DNA of 64,000 bases from JAJECS01 sp965198185 (GTDB lineage: Bacteria; Chloroflexota; UBA11872): positions 806,001 to 870,000 of the forward strand of contig CBDAOU010000002.1 of the NCBI GenBank assembly GCA_965198185.1. The letters run 5' to 3'. This document shows, piece by piece, positions 45,932 to 53,526 of the stretch (the stretch's first letter is position 1; the number at the start of each line of letters is the position of its first letter). A program made the position numbers and the translations under genes. Under the pieces are notes generated by a model. That model saw nothing but the letters and a program-made list of their open reading frames with translations. It searched no databases and had not been told where the DNA came from.

Positions 45932-47269
45932 ATGGCTCCCGCATCAACCGCTGCCGATCGCTGGGCCGACGCCCACGTGAGCGATCCGGATTTCGTGGTC
46001 TACATCCCGCAGGACGGCGATACGCCGGCGCATCGCGAGGCGTCCGAGAACGGGCCGTGGGACGCGGGCAACGTGCACTTCGTGGTCACGCCCACCACCA
46101 CCGGCGCCTTGCTCGGCACCTGGACGCAGGCCGACGGGAACAGCTTTCACGGCCCCAACGCTCGCGTCGTCGTGGCGCGCAGCGAGGACCGCGGCCGCAC
46201 CTGGAGCCGGCCGACGGTGCTTGACGGCCCGCCGGAAGGCACCGAGCAGACGGCCGTGTGGTCGGTGCCCGTGGTCGTGCCACACAGCGGACGCGTCTGG
46301 ATCTTCTATCACCGCAACACCGGCCCGGTGGACTTTGACCGCGGCATGACCGGGGTGCTGTCCTGGCGCGTGTCGGACGACGACGGCCACACGTGGGGAG
46401 CGCGGCACGATACGCCGATTGCCCGCGGAGCCATCGACGATCCCGATCCGGCCCTGCTCAGCAGTTGGGTCACGTCCGGATGGCAGGCGCCGATCGTCAC
46501 CCGGCGTGGCAGCGTGCTGTGCCCGATCACGCGCTGGGCGGGCAATGTCTTCCAGGGTCAGTTTGAGACCGTGACGCCCGAGATCGGCTTCAACGAGCGG
46601 CACCACGAGGCGTGGTTCCTGCGCTTCGACAACGTGATGACGGTGGACGACCCGGCCGACCTGACCGTGTCGACCTGGCCGGATGCCGACCACGGCATCC
46701 GCGTGCCGCAACTGCGCGATCCGCGCATGAGCACCGCCATGGAGCCGAGCATTCAGCCCCTTAGCGACGGACGCATCGTGTGCGTGCTGCGCACCATGAC
46801 GGGCTACATCTGGTACTCCGTGTCGAGCGACGACGGGCAATCGTGGTCCGAGGCGGAAATGCTGCGCTTTCAGCCGGGCGGTCCGCCGATTCCGCACCCC
46901 TCGTCGCCGTGTCCGCTCTACAAGCTGCGCGATGGACGCTATCTGCTGTTCTTTCACAACAACGACGGCACCGCCAACGGCGGCAGCGGACCCGGCAGCG
47001 GCGAGTCGCGCCGGCCGGTGTTCGTCAGCGTGGGACGCGAGATCGACAATCCGGGCGGTCAGCCGCTGGTCTTTGGACGGCCCCACCTCATCGTCGACAA
47101 CGCGTGGTCAACTTCGGTGACTCGCGGGCGTCCTGGCGGCATCGCCCCCTACGGCAGCCTCACCGACTTCGCCGGTGAAGTCATCCTCTGGTACGGCGAC
47201 CGGATGCAATATCTGCTCGGTCGGCGGTTGACCGAGCAGATGCTCGACGACTCCTGGCTCCCGCGGTGA
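45932..47269 (+). CDS. Sialidase-fold (BNR repeat) protein
   Basis: A 445-residue beta-propeller with Asp boxes SEDRGRTWSRP, SDDDGHTWG and SSDDGQSWSE, and the late MEPSIQPLSDGRIVCVLR blade typical of sialidase-like enzymes. ATG at 45932 is preceded by AAAGGACG. No signal peptide. It is a paralogue of the protein at 53527: both share a blade with IWY(S/T)VS(S/A)DDG(Q/H)SW and the C-terminal ILWY-D-R motif. Its place between an aldolase and an isomerase suggests an intracellular glycosidase or sugar-converting role, but activity is unproven. Confidence 0.82.
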   Translation: MAPASTAADRWADAHVSDPDFVVYIPQDGDTPAHREASENGPWDAGNVHFVVTPTTTGALLGTWTQADGNSFHGPNARVVVARSEDRGRTWSRPTVLDGPPEGTEQTAVWSVPVVVPHSGRVWIFYHRNTGPVDFDRGMTGVLSWRVSDDDGHTWGARHDTPIARGAIDDPDPALLSSWVTSGWQAPIVTRRGSVLCPITRWAGNVFQGQFETVTPEIGFNERHHEAWFLRFDNVMTVDDPADLTVSTWPDADHGIRVPQLRDPRMSTAMEPSIQPLSDGRIVCVLRTMTGYIWYSVSSDDGQSWSEAEMLRFQPGGPPIPHPSSPCPLYKLRDGRYLLFFHNNDGTANGGSGPGSGESRRPVFVSVGREIDNPGGQPLVFGRPHLIVDNAWSTSVTRGRPGGIAPYGSLTDFAGEVILWYGDRMQYLLGRRLTEQMLDDSWLPR

Positions 47270-47276
47270 GCCCTCG

Positions 47277-48260
47277 GTGAGCAACCGGGCGTGGCGGCCG
47301 CGATTCTCGGACGGCCTCTATCGCCACTTCCCAACGCGCCACGTCGACGGGCCTTCGAACGCGGAGATCGACGCCGCCTTTCGGCACATGGACGGCGTTC
47401 CGGACGTCGAGGGCGTGGAGTGTTTCAGTCGCACGACCGTCACGCTGGAAAACGCGGCGCATGTGAAGCGGCGGCTCGACGAGCGCGGCCTCGTGTGCGC
47501 CATGGTGTCCCACGGCGAGACGGTGGCGCGGGGATTCCCCAAGGCGCTCTGGACGGCGCCCGAACCGGATGAGCGGCGCAACGCCATCGACATGGCTCTC
47601 TACTCGATCGAGGTGGCGCGCGCTCTCGATGCCCGCGGCATCTATCTGTTCACCGCACTCGATGGGCCCGACTATCCGTTCCAGCAGAATTTCCGTCGGG
47701 CGCGGCGCTACACCGTGGACGCGCTGCGCGAGATCTGCGACGCGGCCGGCGACCTGCTCGTCGCGCTGGAATACCGCATCCACACGCCAAAGGGCTGGTC
47801 CAACATCGGCTCGATGGCGGCCACGCTGGATCTGGCCCACGAGGTCGGGCGACCGAATCTCGGCGCGCAGCTCGAGGTGGCCCACACGCTGCTCAGCCAC
47901 GAGAACCTCGGCCAGGCCGCCTGGGATGCCGCTCGCCTGGGACGCCTGCATCACCTGCATCTCAACGACACGCAGCTGCCGACCGACATCGGCACGATAT
48001 TCGCGAGCAGCCACTTTTGGGAGTGCCTGGAGCTGTTCTACTGGCTGCGCGAGGCCGACTACGCCGGCTTCCTGGGCATCGACTGCTTCTGGTGGCAGGT
48101 CGACTCGGCGCTGAACGCCGCCCAACAGGTCCACAACATCCATTTCATGCTGCGCGTGCTGGACGCCCTCGGCGACACGGCCTTCCGTGAAGCGATGGCC
48201 GACCAGGACATCCTCGCGACCCAGCGCATGCTCTGGGAGGCGCTGCGCCGGGCAAGCTAG
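47277..48260 (+). CDS. Sugar phosphate isomerase/epimerase-like TIM-barrel protein
   Basis: A 327-residue xylose-isomerase-like barrel. The barrel strands carry EGVECFSRTT, LLVALEYRIHTP (metal Glu), LGAQLEVAHTL, LHHLHLNDTQL and FLGIDCFWW. GTG at 47277 lies 7 bp after the sialidase stop, so translation is coupled. Third gene of the operon. It is not close to the isomerase at 30474. The substrate is probably a keto-sugar released or processed by its neighbours. Confidence 0.82.
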   Translation: MSNRAWRPRFSDGLYRHFPTRHVDGPSNAEIDAAFRHMDGVPDVEGVECFSRTTVTLENAAHVKRRLDERGLVCAMVSHGETVARGFPKALWTAPEPDERRNAIDMALYSIEVARALDARGIYLFTALDGPDYPFQQNFRRARRYTVDALREICDAAGDLLVALEYRIHTPKGWSNIGSMAATLDLAHEVGRPNLGAQLEVAHTLLSHENLGQAAWDAARLGRLHHLHLNDTQLPTDIGTIFASSHFWECLELFYWLREADYAGFLGIDCFWWQVDSALNAAQQVHNIHFMLRVLDALGDTAFREAMADQDILATQRMLWEALRRAS

Positions 48261-48282
48261 CGGCGGCTCTGAGGCCCTTGAT

Positions 48283-48762
48283 CTAGCGGTCGGTCGAGGT
48301 GTCTCCCGGGTGCGGCGCACCGCGAAGCCGCTCGTTGAATTCGACGACGTTTCCCTCCGGGTCCTTGGCGTACAGCACGCGCCGCCAGATCCGGGGCCAG
48401 TCGACCGGCCCGCCCCATACGTCCAATCCCTCGGCGCGGAGCGTGTCGACGATCGGATCCAGCTCATCCACCACGAACTGCACGTGATTGGGTCCGTTGC
48501 CGGATGGACCGCGCGCGGGGCTTGAATCCGGGTGATGGTGATATTTCAGCAACTCAACCGCTTCCGGGCGCTCGTCGGTGCCCAGGAACACGGCATCAAG
48601 CTTGACGTCGGTGAGCCCGGCGAGCGTGTCGATGTGCGACCCCTCGAGCGTCACGGTGCGGGTCTCCCGCAACCCCACAACTCGAACGTAGAAGTCCCGC
48701 ATGCGATCCATGTCCTGCACCACGAGTCCAACGTGACCGACCGTGGGCTGGCTGGGGGGCAT
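48283..48762 (-). CDS. VOC (glyoxalase/bleomycin resistance/dioxygenase) superfamily protein
   Basis: A 159-residue two-module beta-alpha-beta-beta-beta protein. It starts HVGLVVQDMDRMRDFYVRVV with the first metal-binding His; the second module has HVQFVVDELDPIVDTL, and VLYAKDPEGNVVEFNE ends in the metal Glu. The start is the ATG at 48762; the frame to 48798 adds a non-homologous segment. It may be a small dioxygenase, epimerase or resistance protein. Confidence 0.86.
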   Translation of the reverse strand: MPPSQPTVGHVGLVVQDMDRMRDFYVRVVGLRETRTVTLEGSHIDTLAGLTDVKLDAVFLGTDERPEAVELLKYHHHPDSSPARGPSGNGPNHVQFVVDELDPIVDTLRAEGLDVWGGPVDWPRIWRRVLYAKDPEGNVVEFNERLRGAPHPGDTSTDR

Positions 48763-48863
48763 TGGCGAGCTCAGACAAACGGGGCGGCATTCTTGCACGC
48801 AGCGGCAAACCGATTGCGGGACTCAAGTACGCTGAAGATCGCCGGACGCAGTGGGCGCCGCTC

Positions 48864-50102
48864 ATGCGGTACGACCTAGCCGAGAACTACGACCTCACCG
48901 ACCGGCTCAGAGGCTGGCCGGGGTTCCGGATCGGCGCCGCGGCCGGGCTCGTGATCGCGCTCGTCTGGATCTATCAAGTCGGCCTGGCGCCGGCCGTGCT
49001 CGCGGGCGACACCTTTGCGCTGGGCATCGGCCTGCAAACCATCGTCTTCGGACTGCTCTTTGCCGGATGGACCTGGGGGCTGCTCTTCCGTCTGCGCGCC
49101 GGCCTATCGTGGGCGGCCGGTCTGGCGGTGACGCTCGGTCTAGTGACCGGGCTAGTTGCCGGGCTCGATGCCCTCCTCGGCTGGGGACTGGATTGGCAGA
49201 TCGGCGAACGCGGTGTGCTCTTGCCCGGGGACGTAGGTCCCCAGGGCTTCGGACTAGCCGTGCTGTCCGGCACGTTGTGGGCCGTCAGCACCGCCGCGTT
49301 CGTGGTCGTATTCGCGATGGTCGCCGCCGTCATCGGCGCGACGGCGCTGCGGCGCTTTACCAAGCCTTGGGCCGGGCGCGTCTTTCCGCGGATCGTGGAC
49401 GGACTGCCGGAATTCTGGCAGGAATTTCTGGCCCCTCGCCGACAGGCCAAGCCGTCGCTCCGAGACACCCTGGCGCTCGATGCTCAACGTCGCCTCCCCG
49501 AGCTCGCCCGGGCCTGGCGCACGGTCTACGGGCGTGCGTTGCTGATCCTGGCGTACGGCGGGGCCGTGATCACGCAATTGTGGATCGAGCCCGCCGAGCG
49601 AACCGACGCCGCGTTCATTTTTGGAATGTTCGCCATGGCTGACGGCGCCCTGCTGTTGGTGCTCGCCGACACCAGCCGAGCCTTCGCGCCGGCGCGGCGT
49701 CAGCTACGCCTTGAAGCGGTTGCTTCCATCGTGATTGGGCTGATAGCTGCCGGCATCTCGTTCGGCTATGGCCGCCCCATGCCGCTCGATTTGTTCTACG
49801 GGTTGGTTGCGATGTGGGCGGTGCTGACGGCCGGGGCTCAATTCTCAGTAACGTTCGCCTTGCGCCACGGCGATTCGGCGCACCTGGTGATCCTCTACAC
49901 GATCCTGGTCGCCGTGACACGGCTCGTCTACGGCATTGAGGCCGCCGCCGCGCCAGACGTGGTACGCCTCGCCTACGCGCAGAGTGTGATTCTCATGGCG
50001 GTCGTGGCGCTCACCGCCATGCTCTACGTGCTTCTCGGCAACGTCTTGCGCGACTGGCCGCGATCCGAATTCGAAGCGGCGAGGCGCTCAGTGCGTACCT
50101 GA
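48864..50102 (+). CDS. Polytopic membrane protein with HdeD/DUF308-like C-terminal half
   Basis: A 412-residue integral membrane protein with about ten hydrophobic segments. Residues 20-170 form a first bundle (GFRIGAAAGLVIALVWIYQV and later). A cytoplasmic linker of about 60 charged residues follows (RQAKPSLRDTLALDAQRR). The C-terminal six segments (FGMFAMADGALLLVLADT onward) resemble the HdeD/DUF308 fold and the protein at 52678. ATG at 48864 begins MRYDLAENYD. Function unknown. Confidence 0.6.
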   Translation: MRYDLAENYDLTDRLRGWPGFRIGAAAGLVIALVWIYQVGLAPAVLAGDTFALGIGLQTIVFGLLFAGWTWGLLFRLRAGLSWAAGLAVTLGLVTGLVAGLDALLGWGLDWQIGERGVLLPGDVGPQGFGLAVLSGTLWAVSTAAFVVVFAMVAAVIGATALRRFTKPWAGRVFPRIVDGLPEFWQEFLAPRRQAKPSLRDTLALDAQRRLPELARAWRTVYGRALLILAYGGAVITQLWIEPAERTDAAFIFGMFAMADGALLLVLADTSRAFAPARRQLRLEAVASIVIGLIAAGISFGYGRPMPLDLFYGLVAMWAVLTAGAQFSVTFALRHGDSAHLVILYTILVAVTRLVYGIEAAAAPDVVRLAYAQSVILMAVVALTAMLYVLLGNVLRDWPRSEFEAARRSVRT

Positions 50103-50175
50103 GAACGCTGGCCTGCGACGTGCCCCGGTGTCACACTGCGCGCCTGATGTCGCGTCAAGGTATTCGGGGGCAGAT

Positions 50176-51087
50176 ATGAGTCGCGGACAGGACGTGGTCG
50201 CGCGCATGAAGGGCCCGGTCGTTCCGATCAACTTGTGCTTCAACGTGGATGGCACACCCGACTACCCCTCCATTGCACGCTACGTGGATTGGCTCGCGGA
50301 CGAGGGCGTGCCAATTCTCATGCTCACGGCCGGCAGCAGCGAGTTCGCCAGCCTGAGCGACGATGAGATCTGGCGTCTCACCGCCGTCGTGGCCGAAGCC
50401 AACCAGGGGCGCGCGGTATTCATTGCCTCCTCGGGGCTATGGAAACCGTCCGTCACGCGCGAATTCCTGGTCCACGCCGACCGCGTGGGCGCCGACGCCG
50501 TCAAGCTGCAGTTCAGCAGTTGGCTCACGCTCAGCCGCGAGGTGGTGGTGCGCTACTTCGACCTGGTGCAGGACGCCGCCGAAGTGCCGCTGCTGCTGCT
50601 CTCCGGTGGCAACTTCCCAAACGACGCCGCCATCGAGCTGGCGTCGCGGCCCAACATGATCGGCATCAAGAACGACGGGCACCCGTTCTACGACTACTAC
50701 GAGCTACTGCGCGGCACCGCGGATGAGGACTTTGGCGTCATCAGCGGCGGACAGATGCGCAACTTCATGTTCGGGCACCCGCTGGGCTCGGCCGCCTACC
50801 TATGTCCCATCGCCCCGATCCGGCCGCGCCTGGCCAACGAGTTCTACGCGCACCTGGCCGCCGGCCGCACCAGCGAAGCCTGGGAATTCGTCTTCAAGTA
50901 CGAAGACCCGTGGCTTCTGTGGGCCGCGAGCCAGAACTGGCTGGCGTCGATCAAAGCGGCGATCCACCTCCAAGGGCTCTACCCCAACAACTTGCTGGGA
51001 CACGCCTACCCGGCGCCGGGCCCGGAAGTGCTCGAGAACGTGCGGGCGAAGCTGGTTGAGGTGTTCGGCAGCGCGACGGCGAGTTAG
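50176..51087 (+). CDS. Dihydrodipicolinate synthase/NanA-family lyase
   Basis: An intact class I aldolase of 303 residues. The Schiff-base Lys is in MIGIKNDGHPFYD; other barrel motifs are VPILMLTAGSSEFASLS and AVFIASSGLW, and the C-terminal helices are complete. The typical DapA Tyr-Thr-Thr triad is altered, so it is probably not a dedicated lysine-biosynthesis enzyme but a keto-acid lyase. ATG at 50176 follows a GGGGG run; upstream in-frame codons are unsupported. It is a distant paralogue of the frameshifted gene at 8233. Confidence 0.86.
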   Translation: MSRGQDVVARMKGPVVPINLCFNVDGTPDYPSIARYVDWLADEGVPILMLTAGSSEFASLSDDEIWRLTAVVAEANQGRAVFIASSGLWKPSVTREFLVHADRVGADAVKLQFSSWLTLSREVVVRYFDLVQDAAEVPLLLLSGGNFPNDAAIELASRPNMIGIKNDGHPFYDYYELLRGTADEDFGVISGGQMRNFMFGHPLGSAAYLCPIAPIRPRLANEFYAHLAAGRTSEAWEFVFKYEDPWLLWAASQNWLASIKAAIHLQGLYPNNLLGHAYPAPGPEVLENVRAKLVEVFGSATAS

Positions 51088-51099
51088 GTGTTCTGCGCA

Positions 51100-51121
51100 C
51101 CTAGCGCATTGACGCCGATTC
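51100..51121 (+). repeat. 22 bp direct repeat, left copy
   Basis: CCTAGCGCATTGACGCCGATTC occurs here and again at 51769-51790, flanking the transposase remnant. It is too long for a normal IS5 target duplication and may mark the outer ends of a mobile element. Confidence 0.65.
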
Positions 51122-51709
51122 TCCGTTCGTAGAGGCAGGCCCCGATAAGCGCTCCGTCACGTCGGTGGTCGCCCGGAGCTTTCGTCGACACCAAGCGGCG
51201 CCCTGCCCGGGCCGCAGCGCCACCTCAGATCGCCCGGCCGCGGTGCTCCGGGCGTCAGCAACCCGCGTCGCCCCACACCCGCGTCTCGCGTGGAGGACGT
51301 CGCCACGCGGTGCACCAACCCCTTCGACAAGCTCAGGGCGAACGCGCGGGGGAAGCGGCCCTGGCCGCCCCGGGTGCTGCGCAGCGCTCGCCCGGGATGC
51401 CGCCGCAGGCTCAGGACTCGTCTCGTCGGGCGCGAACGCCTGGATGGACGCGATCTCATAGAGCGCGTCCTCCATCGCCGGGTCGCTGAGGTTGTAAAAC
51501 AGCTGCACGCAGTGAATCCGCAACATCACCGACAACGGATAGGGCGGCCGCCCGCACTCGCCGGTGGGGTACACCGGGCGAATCCGCTGCTCCAGCCGCT
51601 GCCACGGAATCAAGCCGTCCATCCGCTGCAGCAAGCGCTCCCGCCGGGTCTGGCGCTTCTTGCCCTCGTACTCCACGGCGATCGCTGCGGGTGCATCGCG
51701 TTTCCTCAC
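51101..51709 (-). pseudogene. Truncated IS5-family transposase
   Basis: The first 95 or so codons (51709 down to about 51425) match the N-terminus of IS5-type DDE transposases (DUF772 region): ERLLQRMDGLIPW, LEQRIRPVYPTGECGRPPYP, MLRIHCVQLFYNLSDPAMED and ALYEIASIQAF. Thereafter the family sequence stops and the frame runs into unrelated, repeat-like DNA. The catalytic DDE domain is absent, so it cannot transpose. Direct repeats flank it. Confidence 0.82.
51321..51344. repeat. Dispersed CTTCGACAAGCTCAGGGC-type repeat
   Basis: A 24 bp sequence built on CTTCGACAAGCTCAGGGC lies inside the broken transposase. From memory, near-identical sequences are scattered through many bacterial genomes as extragenic repeats; this could not be searched. 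Confidence 0.5.
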
Positions 51710-51768
51710 CGGCGCCGGTTGCCCGCCAGCATAGGTCCTACCGCAACGCAGGGCTTATTCAGACCATC

Positions 51769-51790
51769 CCTAGCGCATTGACGCCGATTC
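51769..51790 (+). repeat. 22 bp direct repeat, right copy
   Basis: An identical copy of the sequence at 51100-51121, same orientation, 669 bp away. Confidence 0.65.
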
Positions 51791-51796
51791 CGTTAA

Positions 51797-51836
51797 GACG
51801 CCGGTGTTGTCGCCCGCCCGTCTGCACATTCTGCGG
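51797..51836 (-). repeat. Partial duplicate of the PhyH 3' coding end
   Basis: This 40 bp matches 51915-51953 inside the adjacent dioxygenase gene with one indel and one substitution. It corresponds to the codons for PQNVQTGGHNTGV. It looks like the remains of a local duplication or of a second PhyH copy destroyed by rearrangement. Confidence 0.65.
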
Positions 51837-51858
51837 CCCGGGCTGCGCGCAGCCCGGG
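51837..51858. repeat. Perfect 22 bp palindrome
   Basis: CCCGGGCTGCGCGCAGCCCGGG is fully self-complementary and lies 8 bp after the real PhyH stop (51867-51869, minus strand). It could terminate that gene or be a repeat related to the hairpin at 14463-14484. Confidence 0.6.
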
Positions 51859-51866
51859 ATGCCGGA

Positions 51867-52633
51867 CTACGCGAACGCCAGGTTGCGCTTCTGGCCGCGG
51901 ACGATCAGGCCCTTGACGCCGGTGTTGTGCCCGCCGGTCTGCACATTCTGCGGATCGCGGTAGCCGGTGCGAACCAGGCGCCGCCACTGATTGGTGCGGT
52001 TCGGATCCGACCCAGGTAGCTCATGAAAACCACGTCGCCGGCATTGGCCGGCACGGTCGTGGCGTCCGCCAGCCGGTACTCGTCCACCGGCAGGTGCGGA
52101 CGGGTGTCCTTGGAGTCGACCCGCCCGATGTGCGGCAGCGGGCCGAGCTTGTGGCTGCCGGGTAGGAACTTCAAGCAGCCGTTGGCCTCCGTGGCGTCGT
52201 CGATATGCAGCAGCGCGTCGATGTACCCCGGCCCCTCATGCGCGTAGAACGGATAGTCCTGGTGCATGGGAAACGGCGTGCCCATCTCCGGTCCCTTGGC
52301 GTGCAGCACCGAGTGGTGGTACTCGACGCTAGTGCCGAGCAGGTCCGCCACCGCGCCCACCAGCTTGTCATCGGTGACGGCACGGAAGTATTCCTCGGAA
52401 TATGAGGGGAGGTCGGCCAAGACATCCAGGCGCGCGCGCTGGTCTTCCTCGGCTGTCATATAGGCTTGACGCCATGGCCCTTTCCATCCCGGACCGTGCG
52501 TGGCCCACTCTTGCATGAGTCGTTCGAGCTCTTCCGACTGCCGGGCGACGGCGTCGGTGTCGAAGACTTTCTCCAGCCGCAAGAAACCCTGCTCGTTAAA
52601 GGCGTCGACTTGATCCTGCGTCAGCGTTTGCAT
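51867..52633 (-). CDS. Phytanoyl-CoA dioxygenase family protein, frameshifted near 52015
   Basis: An Fe(II)/2-oxoglutarate oxygenase of about 255 residues. The N-terminal frame (ATG 52633, MQTLTQDQVDAFNEQG) has the HxD motif in PFPMHQDYPFYAH and SVLHAKGPEMG. After VVFMSYLG the continuous frame becomes nonsense, whereas the next frame gives SDPNRTNQWRRLVRTGYRDP and ends QKRNLAFA at 51867, the expected family C-terminus with the distal Arg region. One indel near 52015 explains it. Third PhyH in the window. Confidence 0.78.
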
Positions 52634-52677
52634 GAAAACACCTCTGGACCCGATGCCGCAGTCTACCGACCGTTGAA

Positions 52678-53454
52678 TTGGCGCCAACGACGGTGACGGC
52701 ACAAGCTCCCGCGACAGACGTTCCGGCCGCGGTGATTCCTCGGTCACGCTGGTGGCTGCTCACGCTGCGCGCTGTGTTGCCGCTGCTCTACGCCAACGCG
52801 CAGATTGGCCTGCTGTGGCCCCAAGACCTCGTGGCGCCGCCGGCCATCATCTTCGGCATCTTTGTGCTCACCGATGGCGCGCTGGCGCTGCTCGTGGCGT
52901 TCGCCGTGCGCGAGTTTCACCCGGCGCGCGGCCTGGTCGTGGCCGACGCCGGCCTGGCGGCCGCCGCGGGCATCACGGCATTCCTGTTCTGGTTCGTGGT
53001 GTGGCCAGCGTCGCTCCCGGCGGCGGTTTTTGCAGGGCTCGCCGGGACCTGGGCCTTCTTGAGCGGCCTGCTGCACGTCGCCATCGCCATTCCCCTGCGG
53101 CGTCTTGACGAGGCCCAGATGCCGCTGCTGTTCATCATCATGAGCGGCTTGGCGCGGATGGGCTACGGAATACCCACGGCCCTCTCGGCCCTGGTCGTCG
53201 TCAACCTCGTCGGCTTTCGCCGAATCCTCGCGCTTCAGCAGTGGTTCGTGCTGCTGCTCGGGGTCACTTACCTCTTGTTCTATGGCGGACTGGCCGAAGT
53301 CTGGCGGGAGCGGCGGCAAGCCCAGGTCGAGACGCAGGAACGGGTGGCGCGCAAGGATGCTCGAGTGCAGATGGCGCGCGAGCGTCGCGCCGGCCGGGAA
53401 GTACGGGCGTCCACCCGACGCGGCGGCCGTCGCCGCCGCCAGCGTGGGCTATGA
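52678..53454 (+). CDS. Polytopic membrane protein, HdeD/DUF308-like
   Basis: A 258-residue protein with six to seven membrane segments (WLLTLRAVLPLLYANAQIGL, IIFGIFVLTDGALALLVAFA and others), similar in pattern to the second half of the protein at 48864. A highly basic tail of about 50 residues (RQAQVETQERVARK, ending RRGGRRRRQRGL) lies on the cytoplasmic side. TTG at 52678 or GTG at 52693 are possible starts. Role unknown. Confidence 0.65.
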   Translation: MAPTTVTAQAPATDVPAAVIPRSRWWLLTLRAVLPLLYANAQIGLLWPQDLVAPPAIIFGIFVLTDGALALLVAFAVREFHPARGLVVADAGLAAAAGITAFLFWFVVWPASLPAAVFAGLAGTWAFLSGLLHVAIAIPLRRLDEAQMPLLFIIMSGLARMGYGIPTALSALVVVNLVGFRRILALQQWFVLLLGVTYLLFYGGLAEVWRERRQAQVETQERVARKDARVQMARERRAGREVRASTRRGGRRRRQRGL

Positions 53455-53526
53455 TCCCGCACTCGCCGCCGGCTGCGGGCGCAGGTTCAGCAGTCGGCGA
53501 CGGCGCCCGAACGAAGGAGGCGCGCG

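Noticed and set aside
45160..51087. A classical sialic acid (Nan) catabolic cluster, because sialidase-fold proteins and a NanA-superfamily lyase are near each other
   Set aside because: No NanE, NanK, NagA, NagB or sialic acid transporter was found, and the lyase is separate from the operon. Fold-level similarity is not enough.
51425..51709. Functional insertion sequence
   Set aside because: Only the transposase N-terminus is left, without the DDE catalytic domain, and the remaining frame is unrelated sequence.
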